From Alloascoidea africana (lineage: Eukaryota; Ascomycota; Alloascoideomycetes; Alloascoideales; Alloascoideaceae): 64,000 bases of DNA. A model generated the notes under the pieces. The model searched no databases. It was given only the letters and a program-made list of their open reading frames with translations, and was not told the origin of the DNA. The stretch is from positions 62,001-126,000 of the forward strand of contig JAKTTT010000005.1 in NCBI GenBank assembly GCA_030581615.1. The letters run 5' to 3'. This document shows, one piece after another, positions 13,916-23,514 of the stretch (position 1 is the first letter of the stretch; each line of letters opens with the position of its first letter). The position numbers and the translations under genes are program-made.

Positions 13916-15442
13916 CTAATTGTGGTCAATTTTAAACGTTCCAACTTCAATTTGTTCCACCTTTGGTTCCTCGAAAGTCATCATTTCATGTTGCATATCC
14001 CATCCCATCTGACTGCAAACAAATTCAACTACAACATCGCAGTAACCCAATAATGTGATATCAAAACCGAAGTGTAAAACGGGGTCCTTGTTAATGTATA
14101 CCTGCGGGATGTAAGCCGGAATCATATCCACAATATCACTCACAGGTGCAACCTTAAGCGAAGTACCAATGCAAATTAAAAGATCGCAGTTCTGAATATC
14201 AGATTTTAAGCTGTCGTAGTACACTTCAGGTAAATCTTCCCCGAAAAACGTTATGTCTGGCTTCATCACTCCAAATGATTTTCCAAAGTCTTCAACTTCT
14301 TCGAATCCGTTCCTTTTAAAACTATTAAGAGGCTTCTGACGTTGTCTAACTTTTCTCATGCAAACCGGGCATTTTGCAATGATTCCTTTACGTATATCAT
14401 CGAATATATCTGTCCCATTACACCTGTATCCACATGTCTGACAAGTTGCAAACTCAAATGAGCCATGACATTGGATACATTTGTCTCGCGAAATGCCAGC
14501 ACTACCCTCCAGATTATCAATATTTTGGGTATAATTCCGAAGCAGCATGCCTCGGTCTTGTAAAAGCTTTATAAATGCATGGGTTGGGGTGTATCTGCTA
14601 GTAGGAGGCAAAATATCCTTCGCTATAGAATAAAAGATTGTCGGATCATTCCTGAATACATCGATATCAAAAACTTCTTGAGGATCACTTAATCCAAGAC
14701 TTGCTAATCTCGAATAAAAACCAGTGCTAGATCTAAAATCCGGTATACCCAAAGAAGTTGAGATTCCCGCGCCCGTCAGGACTAGCACTTTATGAGATGT
14801 TTTCAGCTTGTCCCAAAGTGATGGGAGTGTTGTAAAATGTGCAAGTCTTTTTCTCTGGCTTAACACCTGAGTCATGGCCTCCTTTAAATAGAGAAATAGT
14901 ATTTCTTGGCCTTGTATTGAATTATCGTTTAGTATAGACTGTGGTAAAACGAATCCTAATAAGATTATCAGTTGCGGAAGAGTATACTGTGCATCTTTGC
15001 ACATCAAGTATTTTTCCAAAAACTTCACTGGTCCATTACTTTTCAAGTATCGTTGTACTTCGTTTCTCTCAGATTTTGAAAAAGAGGCCATTGCGTTTTC
15101 TACCTCTTGTTCATCAGCGCCGTCGAGGTAAGAGGTTGTTTCAGCTGCCAAATAAGAGCCACCCGTAGAATTTGAATCGATACTAACGCGACTAGCATTA
15201 CTTTGTGGGTAACTAGTCAGCCCTTCATTTTTTCTCAGTGTCTCTGTGGTATCCCCTAGAAACTGCTCATACTTGTGTCTTTGAAGAGGAGAGCGGTTGA
15301 TACTGGGTATTCGTTTCAAAACACCATTTGCTTCCATTTTCTGTAAATCTTCACTACTGCTTGATCCTTCATGCTGATCTTTTAATCTGTTTAGCATATT
15401 AAGGGACAGAATGATGGCTTTTGCATCAGAAAACGCTTCCAA
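13916..15442 (-). CDS. HST1: Sir2/Hst1-family NAD-dependent protein deacetylase
   Basis: The 508-residue sirtuin has the class I core: LTGAGIS and GIPDFRS (about residues 221-240), NYTQNIDNLE with the catalytic HGS after CIQC, a four-cysteine zinc site (CIQC, CQTCGYRC, CPVC) and IGTSLKVAPV. The N-terminal half carries a Sir2/Hst1-type region (SILNDNSIQGQEILFLYLKEA and neighbours). It removes acetyl groups from histones and other proteins in silencing or in Sum1-type repression. Length and core suit Hst1 (503 aa) or Sir2 (562 aa) equally. In yeasts outside the whole-genome-duplication clade one gene commonly serves both roles, so the symbol is provisional. Its 3' end faces that of SLH1, 156 bp away. 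Confidence 0.87.
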   Translation of the reverse strand: MEAFSDAKAIILSLNMLNRLKDQHEGSSSSEDLQKMEANGVLKRIPSINRSPLQRHKYEQFLGDTTETLRKNEGLTSYPQSNASRVSIDSNSTGGSYLAAETTSYLDGADEQEVENAMASFSKSERNEVQRYLKSNGPVKFLEKYLMCKDAQYTLPQLIILLGFVLPQSILNDNSIQGQEILFLYLKEAMTQVLSQRKRLAHFTTLPSLWDKLKTSHKVLVLTGAGISTSLGIPDFRSSTGFYSRLASLGLSDPQEVFDIDVFRNDPTIFYSIAKDILPPTSRYTPTHAFIKLLQDRGMLLRNYTQNIDNLEGSAGISRDKCIQCHGSFEFATCQTCGYRCNGTDIFDDIRKGIIAKCPVCMRKVRQRQKPLNSFKRNGFEEVEDFGKSFGVMKPDITFFGEDLPEVYYDSLKSDIQNCDLLICIGTSLKVAPVSDIVDMIPAYIPQVYINKDPVLHFGFDITLLGYCDVVVEFVCSQMGWDMQHEMMTFEEPKVEQIEVGTFKIDHN

Positions 15443-15573
15443 TCGCGTCTAAACAATTGGATGACCATTTCTCGATTTTCATGTTATATACACCCATACA
15501 CCTATAGATTGGGGGATTGGAAGATTAGGAATAGATAAATACTTATTTGTGCCTGTTAACTTTTAATCATAGA

Positions 15574-15771
15574 TTAGAGATCGTTTAGAGCTTTCAAGTA
15601 CTGTTTAAGGTATTTTGGCGTATCGGCTTGCCTTTCAATTGTCGAAAAATTTAGGAATTTCACAAAAGGCACATTGGCTTCTCCCAAACCACCGCGTATT
15701 TCTGAGAACGATTAAAATATCAGAACCAGAGTAAGGTGAATATAGAACATACTGAAGAATAGGCACAGCAT
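15574..15771 (-). CDS. possible spliced 48-residue microprotein
   Basis: I do not recognise this product. A reading frame 15701-15574 ends in a stop and encodes a sequence containing FVKFLNFSTIERQ and YLKQYLKALNDL. It is preceded by an acceptor (CTCAG) and, 51 bp upstream, by a consensus donor GTATGT at 15752. A short 5' exon (15771-15753, ATG CTG TGC CTA TTC TTC A) joins in frame to give 48 residues. The frame can be read a little further upstream (RDEML), so a longer N-terminus is possible. It lies between the sirtuin start and the PRP11 start, which it faces divergently at 19 bp. The amphipathic C-terminus looks protein-like, but the call rests on splice signals and frame agreement only. 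Confidence 0.35.
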
Positions 15772-15789
15772 CTCATCTCTACAGAAAAG

Positions 15790-16606
15790 ATGGATTATCA
15801 GAATAGAGTAGGCTCAAAGAAAGGAGGTTAGTTAAGCTCATTGAGAAAGATGATTGCTTTATAAGAGACGATATCTAACCTGCCATTTTTACTATAATAG
15901 TTGGTGGTCAAGCTGGATGGAGCGAACAAAATGCCCATACAAGAGAACGGTTACGGAAGTTAGCGCTGGAAACGATAAATTTTGATAATGGTAAGGACGT
16001 TTGATGTATTCTGATGAAGGATTATATTACCAATTTGCTAATACAGTTTCTCTCTTTTGATGGCTAGATCCTTACGTTTTTCGGAATCACGTTGGACATT
16101 TGGAGTGTAAACTGTGCTTTACTACACACGTTTCTGAAGGTTCCTACTTAACTCATACACAAGGACGAAAGCATCAGACAAATCTTGCTATAAGAGCAGC
16201 AAAAGAACAAAAGCAGAAACAGCTTGAAGGTGGCAGTATTCCTTCTTCAGTGCCTACAGCATCTACCATAGAGAAGAAAAAGTTTATAAAAATTGGACGA
16301 CCAGGATACAAGATCAGCAAAATAAGAGATCCCGTTTCGAAACAGATAGGACTTACTTTTCAATTGTTTTATCAAGATATTAAAGAAGGCGAGATTCCAC
16401 GATATCGCTTCATGTCACGGTTTGAACAAAAAGTAGAACCTTCAGAGGAAAATAGCGAGTATCAATATCTGACCATTGCCGCAGAGCCTTATGAAACTGT
16501 TGCTTTTAAGATTCCCGCTAGAACGATAGACAGGAGCAGTGGAAAGTTTTGGAGTTACTTTGATAAAGACACAAAAGTGTACTACTTGCAGCTTTTGTTT
16601 AGTTGA
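15790..16606 (+). CDS. PRP11: Prp11/SF3A2 spliceosomal protein (3 exons)
   Basis: Prp11 is the SF3A2 (SF3a66) subunit of the U2 snRNP SF3a complex, needed for prespliceosome assembly. Exons are 15790-15826, 15901-15990 and 16068-16606, giving 221 residues in frame. Donors are GTTAGT and GTAAGG; branch-like ATCTAAC and TGCTAAT precede acceptors ATAATAG and GGCTAG. The start MDYQNRVGSKKG matches the family N-terminus. The U1-type C2H2 finger ECKLC..HTQGRKHQTN spans the last two exons, and the C-terminal block (GRPGYKISK, RYRFMSRFEQ, AAEPYETVAFKIP, FWSYFDKDTK) is close to human SF3A2. The C-terminal proline-rich tail of the animal protein is absent, as in other fungi. Confidence 0.93.
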
Positions 16607-16833
16607 TCATTTGGAGTTGGGAAAACAGCTTATGACATCTTTAATAAATGTAAATGTAAAACTATTGTGTTTTTTAATTTCCTAATTCACCTCATTTTGT
16701 TAATACATTCTGAAACCCCTAGCATGTTTATGTTTCGTGCCAAGGCCCTTGGTCTGCGATCCAGAAGCTTCATTGTGGGACTTCCATACTACCACTAGCA
16801 CCTCTCAGGATTCACCTCCTTCTTCACCAGGGT

Positions 16834-17985
16834 GTGTATAGTTGTACTAGCAACCATACCCACGTTTTCCATCAGCAAATGAACCTTGGAACAAGTTTTT
16901 CCTCGAATTCAAGTCCTCTTATGAGCTCCAACCTTAACGCATTGTCTGCGCTCTCCACTTCTCCTACCGTAGGAGGTGGTATCTCTAAACGACCAGTATC
17001 AAGTGCCAAACGGCGTGAGGCTCAACTAAGTAAGCGAAAGGATGTGGTTAACGAAAAGATCCAAGAGCTGGGCAAAATAATACCAGAGTCCTTTCTGTTA
17101 GTACAGAACAAATCACAGACAAGTCCTAATGCCAGCGCAAGTGCAAGTGGCGGCGGTCTTTTGTCCCCTGTAATTGCTTCCCCTACTTCCCGTGGTGCAA
17201 TAGCGAGCAATAGAGACAAAAAGCCTCACAAGGGTACGATTCTTACCAAGACAGTAGAATATATCAAAATGTTACAGCAGCTGATTGACGATCAAAATCG
17301 CCAGGAAGTTGAACTAATGCAAGAGCTCCACGACTTGGAGATTGCAAATGGACAGGAGCCCACGGAATTAGGTGCCACCTCCGCCGAAAAGGCTCTCACG
17401 GAGCTTGGGCTTCTTTCAGAAGACGAGGAGGAAGAGACTGATCGAAAAAACGACCAACCCAGCCAAGGCGTGCCCTATGTCGATGCCATGACGAAAGACT
17501 TTGCCAACTACGAAGAGCTGTCTCCCGGAATGTCTAGCACCGTCTCGGGTACTCCTTCAAATCCGCTGGCGCGGATCACATCGTCCTCTTCTCCTAGATC
17601 GCCTTTAGGAAACAAGCCGTCTCCCGAAAATCCTATCATGTCGCAACTTGACAGGTCAGACATGCAAACTCCTTCCAAACAGCAACTACCAAACATTTTC
17701 ATCCGAGCTTCAACAGCTCAGAGCCTGAATCCACAGCAAAACAACAGCAATATAAATCAAAACTCTGATAAACTGCAAATGTTTCAAAATTCAAACATGG
17801 CATCTCAACCTCTTTACCAGAACGCAGACATAAATACTCTGGATCAAACCCAATTAGAGGAATTCTTTAATGATGATTTCAGCACGTTAACCTATCTGGA
17901 TTTTGATGATAATCGACCAAATGACAATAACAATACTGATCGAGACACAACGACAGCGAACAATAGTAACATTTCCTGGAACTGA
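16834..17985 (+). CDS. bHLH transcription factor, Rtg3-like, with atypical basic region
   Basis: The predicted protein has 383 residues from 16834, or 368 from the better-looking Met at 16879 (MNLGTSF). A helix-loop-helix is visible: helix 1 VNEKIQELGKIIP, a 40-45 residue Ser/Ala-rich loop, then KPHKGTILTKTVEYIKMLQQL followed by a leucine-containing coiled coil. KPxKGxIL-TVEY resembles Rtg3-type factors. The basic region (AKRREAQLSKRKDVV) lacks the His and Glu that contact the E-box in canonical bHLH proteins. The C-terminal half is Ser/Asn/Gln-rich with an acidic end (FFNDDFSTLTYLDFDD) that may activate transcription. The 5' end is uncertain: CAG directly before the Met at 16879 could be a splice acceptor of an upstream exon. 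Confidence 0.7.
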   Translation: MYSCTSNHTHVFHQQMNLGTSFSSNSSPLMSSNLNALSALSTSPTVGGGISKRPVSSAKRREAQLSKRKDVVNEKIQELGKIIPESFLLVQNKSQTSPNASASASGGGLLSPVIASPTSRGAIASNRDKKPHKGTILTKTVEYIKMLQQLIDDQNRQEVELMQELHDLEIANGQEPTELGATSAEKALTELGLLSEDEEEETDRKNDQPSQGVPYVDAMTKDFANYEELSPGMSSTVSGTPSNPLARITSSSSPRSPLGNKPSPENPIMSQLDRSDMQTPSKQQLPNIFIRASTAQSLNPQQNNSNINQNSDKLQMFQNSNMASQPLYQNADINTLDQTQLEEFFNDDFSTLTYLDFDDNRPNDNNNTDRDTTTANNSNISWN

Positions 17986-19288
17986 ACTGAGAGATGATGG
18001 AAACTCCATATGGTGGGCACGATATTATAGAGTAATTAAGAATTTGCTCCTGGTTCGGGTTGGATACATCTCAATGGGCAAATCTTCTTTCGGCTTTACC
18101 ATTTATAGCTGTCTAAATCGCAAGATTTCGTGGTGTAAGAGTTTCTAAAAAGTACTTGAGATTTTGTGTACATGTTAATGATTTTCGCTACAGGGATGCT
18201 GGATTAATGCAATTGAGTTTTATGATTCCTTTACAAACTAATGATTTGGTCATGCAGTTCTACATGCTAGAGTAGCACTCAGAAAGCTTTTGTTTTATTT
18301 TGTTTTCTAATAGTTGAATGTAAATGAAAAAACGGGACCAAACTTTGAGCACAAATGGTCAACTTTTACAGTAAAACATGAAAGAGGTGATTATTTATTG
18401 CAATAGACGCTACTTGGTCAAAACACCCCCAAAGGGATAATGGGTCATTTCTATGGGAAGCAAGCTAAAAATTTCTAAATTCTGAATGTTAGTCAACAAG
18501 CTCACAACTGCTATGGGGGGATTGTTTAATTCACAGATTGCCTGATATATCAGTCTATTAGGCATGGTTTGCCTTTCCTCATAGTTAAAGAGAACAAATA
18601 ATTAACTAGGACTGGTGCACAGCATAATGTTCATCATAAAGAGCAAGCGTGAAAAAAATGAGCAAAGAATTGACAGTTTCAACAAACCTTTTACATGTGT
18701 TGATAGAATGATGGATGGTACGAACCATGAGAAGTGTGAAAGAGAAAAATTTAACTGGTCTCATTCACCGTTACCCGGATATGAAGCTCTTAGGGCTGTA
18801 ATGGTAATTTCAAATTATGGTTTCTCTCATTTGTCTCTATGTTTTAGCATTTCCGGTGCTTCTGGATATTTGAAAATTGATTAAATTAGTTTAGCAAGAA
18901 ACATACGTACTAATGAGGCATATTCGATTTCTTATCTACAAAGTAAATATTTCAACCTTCTAATTGTTGCTCATTCATTCTTGAAATTTGCAGATGTGAT
19001 ACAAATGACCTAGCATTCAAGTGAGTACCTAGAACAGAAATGTAAAGCAAGGAAGTCAGTACGTTGCATTAAAGAAACGTTTGGAATCAGTTTGTGCAAT
19101 GTAAAGTCTTCAGTTCACTCGATTGTTCTCTGGATAGGAGCATAACAATACACATATGATTTGTTCAATCGCATCACAAAGAGGTTGATAAATCGGGGGG
19201 CTTAAAGAAGCATATTAAGACCTACTTTTACTTTCTTTTTTCTTCTCCTCCTCTGAATGCTCTTTTTGAATTAACCGCCGAGTTAAAA
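17986..19288. other. 1.3-kb intergenic region, CBR1 promoter side
   Basis: No gene, RNA or repeat is recognised. The sequence is A/T-rich, and the one 89-codon open frame (18615-18884) has no protein-like features. Confidence 0.55.
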
Positions 19289-20170
19289 ATGTTATCGACC
19301 TCCAAGTCGCCTCTTGCTCTTGCCGCCAATGACAATATGCCTTTGGTTGTAGCGTCGGCAGGTATTGTCCTGGCCATAATAGGATTGATTTCCTATTTTG
19401 TGTTGTTGAGAAATAAAGAAACCAAATTATTGCATCCAAAGAAATTCAAACAGTTTTCTCTAATCAAAAAGACACCAATTTCTCACAATTCAGCCCTCTA
19501 TAGATTTGCTTTGCCAAAACCAGATGACTCTTTGGATATATCAATTGGCCAGCATGTGTCGGTTGGAGCAGATATTAATGGAAAAGAGATTGTTCGTTCG
19601 TATACTCCTACTTCGTCTCCTAAACAAAAGGGCTACTTTGAACTGCTGGTGAAATCATATGCTGATGGTAATGTCTCCAAACATATCAGAAATCTGAAAA
19701 CAGGTGACAGTATTAATGTCCGTGGCCCAAAGGGCACCTTTTCTTACACCCCAGGTATGGTTAAAGAAATCGGAATGGTTGCGGGAGGAAGTGGAATCAC
19801 ACCAATGTTCCAGATACTCAGTGATATAGCACATAACCCAGAGGACAATACGGTTGTCAATCTCATCTTTGCAAATGTAACTGAACAAGACATTTTGTTG
19901 AGACCAGAGCTAGATGTTCTAGCAGCAACAAACCCCAACATTCACGTTCATTACGTTTTAAACGATCCGTCTGAAGGTTGGAAAGGAGATGTTGGGTTTG
20001 TGACTTTGGAAATATTGAAACAAAAACTCCCTGAAGCTTCTGACGATATCAAAATTCTGGTCTGTGGTCCCCCGCAAATGGTGAATTCGGTTAAAAAGGC
20101 ACTTGCTGATCTTAGTTATGATCCTCCAAAGCCAATCTCCAAGCTTGAAGATCAAGTGTTTATATTTTAA
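19289..20170 (+). CDS. CBR1: NADH-cytochrome b5 reductase
   Basis: The protein has 293 residues. One N-terminal membrane anchor (about residues 17-39, MPLVVASAGIVLAIIGLISY) precedes a ferredoxin-reductase fold. The FAD-binding motif RSYTPTS lies at about 98-104, GPKGTF follows, and NAD binding uses GGSGITPMFQ (about 160-170) and CGPPQM (about 255). The C-terminus VFIF is typical of the family. It transfers electrons from NADH to cytochrome b5 for sterol and fatty-acid desaturation and for diphthamide synthesis, at the ER or mitochondrial outer membrane. Length and anchor match Cbr1 (284 aa) better than the mitochondrial Mcr1. It converges with HOM3, whose 3' end is 70 bp away. Confidence 0.93.
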   Translation: MLSTSKSPLALAANDNMPLVVASAGIVLAIIGLISYFVLLRNKETKLLHPKKFKQFSLIKKTPISHNSALYRFALPKPDDSLDISIGQHVSVGADINGKEIVRSYTPTSSPKQKGYFELLVKSYADGNVSKHIRNLKTGDSINVRGPKGTFSYTPGMVKEIGMVAGGSGITPMFQILSDIAHNPEDNTVVNLIFANVTEQDILLRPELDVLAATNPNIHVHYVLNDPSEGWKGDVGFVTLEILKQKLPEASDDIKILVCGPPQMVNSVKKALADLSYDPPKPISKLEDQVFIF

Positions 20171-20240
20171 TGTTAACCATCGGATACTGTACTTCTCTTT
20201 TTGCCAGGTGATACATATTAAAAAACATCCATTAAAAAAT

Positions 20241-21833
20241 CTAACTTAAATCGCCTCTTTTCAAGTCTTCCAACCTTCTATTCAAAACAGCTGATTCTCC
20301 ATGTTCCATCAGCTCTTTGTGGATAACCTTTAAAGCGAGTAGTGCATCTTTCTCTTCAATCACGCAACTGATGTTTATTTCATTTGCACCTTGACTGATC
20401 ATTTCAATGTTTATTTTATGTTTTGCAAGCGTGGAAAACATTTGTCCCGCAATACCAATCAATGATTTCATCTGCTTTCCGACCAAGGAAATGATTGCCA
20501 AATTTTTCTTTACGTCGATTGTACCACAGGACTTGCGTAATTCATCAATTGCATCTCGTAGGTGTTTATCGGAATCGCTACTCTTGTGTAGAGCCATAGA
20601 CACATGAACCTCCGATGTTGAAATCAGATCAACAACGAGTTTCCATTTATCGAGAACGCCAAACACGTTCGCCAGGAACCCATGAGAGAGGTTTCGTTTG
20701 TTGGAATGTATATTCAGCACAATAATGTCGCTTTTGGTTGTCACCGCCGTGGGAATCTTTTTCATTTCCTGAGCCTTTAAATAGCTAACAGAAATTGCTT
20801 CCAAGGCAGATGGTGGATGAGGAGGAGTCGCTTCACCTCTTCTCCCCACATTATCCGGATATATAACTGTTCCATTTCCCTTGGGATTCTTGACGTTTTT
20901 AATTCTGATTGGAGTACGGGCGTTAATAACCTGCTCCATAGTAAACGGATGGATTACTTCCGAACCATAGTAGGTCAGTTCTGCCGCTTCATCTGGAGTA
21001 ACGGCACTGAGAAGTCTTGCTCCTGGCACCTTACGGGGATCTGCGGTGAAAATGCCATCTACCTCTTTCCATATCTGGAGTTCTTCAGCTTCCAGAGCAA
21101 CTGCAACAAGAGCAGCACAAAGATCAGTGTATCCTCTTCCGACACTGTTTAGCAATCCTCCAGGGACAATGCCGAAATAACCCGTGATCACAGGGATCGA
21201 CCCTTTCCCTTTAGAGGTTATTTCTTCGAGGGTTTCCTGCAGACGCTCCACCAGATACGGATATAGGCCAGTCTCTAGACTTTCATTGTGGAACTTGTAT
21301 GTGATTGGAATCAAGCCGGAAAGATCGACATATACAGCATCAAGACCATTATCCTTCATCATTGCAGTCATAAACAGACAGCTCAGTTTTTCGCCGGCGC
21401 TCATCACGGAATCTAGAGTTCTGGGACTAACCTCTTCGATGACCTGGGCAGCGCCCAACAGTGCAGAGACATGTTCGCACTCATTTTTTATTTCTCTTTC
21501 CAGATTCGTGCGGATATCTTCATTTTTTATCCTTTCCCTTGTTGTTTCTAAATGATCATTCACAATCAAATCCAGGACATGTTGGAATGGCTTTTGGTCT
21601 TGAGCCAAATCAGCGGCCTGTAATAAGCGAGAGGTGGTACCTTCTGTCTTTAGATATGTAGATCTTGCAGAACACACAACCGCAACGTTATATGTTTCTG
21701 AATAGACCTTGATAATGTCATTTGTGATATTCTCAGGAAACTTTCCGACGCTTGTTCCCCCAAATTTCTGAACTACCCAGTTCTTCGTGTTCTGAGGGCA
21801 TGCCAATGTGGAGGAGTTGATTGCTGAAACCAT
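20241..21833 (-). CDS. HOM3: aspartate kinase
   Basis: This enzyme phosphorylates L-aspartate, the first step to threonine, methionine and homoserine. The 530-residue length equals the S. cerevisiae enzyme (527). VQKFGGTSVGKF (about residues 22-33) is the N-terminal nucleotide-binding signature. VITGYFG and GRGYTDLCAALVA mark the kinase core and FTADPRKVPGARLL the substrate region. Two C-terminal ACT domains (VLNIHSNKRNLSHGFLANVF, IISLVGKQMKSLIGIAGQMF) would mediate feedback inhibition by threonine. The upstream region carries a Gcn4-type TGACTCA and a Cbf1-type TCACGTG, consistent with amino-acid and sulfur-amino-acid control. Confidence 0.96.
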   Translation of the reverse strand: MVSAINSSTLACPQNTKNWVVQKFGGTSVGKFPENITNDIIKVYSETYNVAVVCSARSTYLKTEGTTSRLLQAADLAQDQKPFQHVLDLIVNDHLETTRERIKNEDIRTNLEREIKNECEHVSALLGAAQVIEEVSPRTLDSVMSAGEKLSCLFMTAMMKDNGLDAVYVDLSGLIPITYKFHNESLETGLYPYLVERLQETLEEITSKGKGSIPVITGYFGIVPGGLLNSVGRGYTDLCAALVAVALEAEELQIWKEVDGIFTADPRKVPGARLLSAVTPDEAAELTYYGSEVIHPFTMEQVINARTPIRIKNVKNPKGNGTVIYPDNVGRRGEATPPHPPSALEAISVSYLKAQEMKKIPTAVTTKSDIIVLNIHSNKRNLSHGFLANVFGVLDKWKLVVDLISTSEVHVSMALHKSSDSDKHLRDAIDELRKSCGTIDVKKNLAIISLVGKQMKSLIGIAGQMFSTLAKHKINIEMISQGANEINISCVIEEKDALLALKVIHKELMEHGESAVLNRRLEDLKRGDLS

Positions 21834-21965
21834 GGTGCAAGATAAGATTGATCTAGTCGAAAAGTCAATAGAAAATTAAACCAAAGATTCTTTTTTAGGT
21901 AATCCGCCGTGGGATGTTTCTCCTTAAGCTAAGTAGAAGACTGAAATATAGAAAGAGCGAAGAGG

Positions 21966-21972
21966 TGACTCA
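21966..21972 (+). promoter_or_regulatory. Gcn4-type site upstream of HOM3
   Basis: TGACTCA, the consensus Gcn4 half-palindrome, lies about 135 bp upstream of the HOM3 start. HOM3 is a known general-control target in yeast, so a working site is likely but unproven here. Confidence 0.65.
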
Positions 21973-22022
21973 GAGAAAGCACAGTTCCGAGAAGAGTTAT
22001 CGATTTTCCAACGTTTTGCGTG

Positions 22023-22029
22023 TCACGTG
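22023..22029 (+). promoter_or_regulatory. Cbf1-type E-box upstream of HOM3
   Basis: TCACGTG (E-box CACGTG at 22024-22029) lies about 190 bp upstream of the HOM3 start and 50 bp beyond the Gcn4-type site. Cbf1 binds TCACGTG at sulfur-metabolism genes. Confidence 0.5.
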
Positions 22030-23514
22030 GTTTTTCACAGACCTCCCGAAACTCTCCTGGGGTTTTGGTCTCCTGTCTCTTGAGTGCAAAGCAGGATATA
22101 ACACGAGAGATTGCACTCGATGGGGTGCGCGGTTTAGCTTTTTCTGTGAAGGGTAGCAAGGTTTTCTTTTTCTTTTGTTTTAATGCAATGTAGTTGAAAC
22201 AAAAGAATTAGAAGATCAAGGCATTCTCAGTAGCAAAAGCTATTCCTCGCTCGTCATCAAGTGTAATCAATCGTGCTGTGAGAACTGGATTCTTTGTCAC
22301 CAGACCGATTGTAAAAAGTCGTCGAAAATTGAACAGATGAGCAATGGTTAGAAACCGCATGATCTACAAAGAAGAAACCAGAATTCAGGATGAAATCAAC
22401 ATACTGAAAAGCTTTGCCAGTGACTTAGAAGCAAAGAATGAAATTCTAAGAGAAAAAAAGCTGGTTCAAGTCTAAGAGCACAAATTAAACATGGCCAAAG
22501 AGCTGGTGGGTGAGTCTACAGAACTTTGGACAACAATCACTTGTGCTAAGGTAGCCCCTACTTTCTCACTGTTATTCCTAGTGTGATCTATATATAATCG
22601 GATTCGAGGGCGTCCTATGTTAAAAACTCAGGACCCAAAATAACATCGGAAACAAAAGCTTTAAGATGTCTTTGATATTTATGAAGCATGAGCTTAACTA
22701 TGACTAGAATGTGCGAACAAATTACCATCACCAAAACGGAAAATAAAGAATCTAGGGACCTCTGCCAATAGGAGATGCCAACCACGATCATGACGGCAAA
22801 TACTTTGAACACCTAACTGTGACCAGGATGCCAGCAGATTAGAGTGTGTCATGAGTGGGGAGGTGAAAGCAGAATCAAACTAGGATCAAAAAAGTTGGGT
22901 GCTCCTTTCGATTACGTAGCAGCGGCAAATCATGACAATAAAACCCCAGGTCCTTTAATGATCATCAGAAAATCATCAACGTAGACAGATCTCTGATTAA
23001 ATTTGCAAGTTCGTTTCCCCAACCTTCCCCAACCAATGTTGTGGCTAACTGTCTGTCGAAATAGAGCGGGTGAATTTCCCGTTCGAATATTACGGTTTTA
23101 CAATCGGCTAAAACATGATTCGTACAAACTTGACAGATTTATCTGGATTGATAACCACCTTTTCTTGAAACACGGAGAGCCAAAGAATTCAAAGTTGACA
23201 GAAAGTGTGGAAACAAGAATTCTTGCACTGTTCTACACCAAATCTAAAGTTCAACTTGCCCATGGCGGAAGACGTTTCTCTATCCGTCCTGGAACAACAT
23301 CTCAATTTACACATTTTGTTCCGACTCGAATATTACAAAAAAATATAGTAGTAGGATTGAAGTTGAATTATACCATTGAAACATTTTAAAGTCAACTTTA
23401 TAACGTATTTTTGCTTCTCTCAACATCTTATTTCCACACAATAAATCAACTCTGCTCTCATGGCAGCATCATTACCTATTTTCTCTGTACCTTATCTATC
23501 AACACTTGTATCTA

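Larger units (their letters stand above)
21834..23514. other. 1.7-kb region between HOM3 and AIM17-like gene
   Basis: Apart from the HOM3 promoter sites, no gene is recognised. There is a 43-codon frame at 22344-22475 rich in Lys/Glu with coiled-coil character (RIQDEINILKSFASDLEAKN). There is also a 129-codon plus-strand frame (23003-23389, TTG start) with no family resemblance. Either could be a relic of an eroded gene or chance. Confidence 0.4.

Noticed and set aside
22344-22475. 43-residue Lys/Glu-rich coiled-coil frame
   Set aside because: A stop lies directly upstream and no exon could be joined; too short to support alone.
23003-23389. 129-codon plus-strand open frame with TTG start
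   Set aside because: It has no ATG at the start, no family resemblance and no splice partners; possibly a relic but unsupported.
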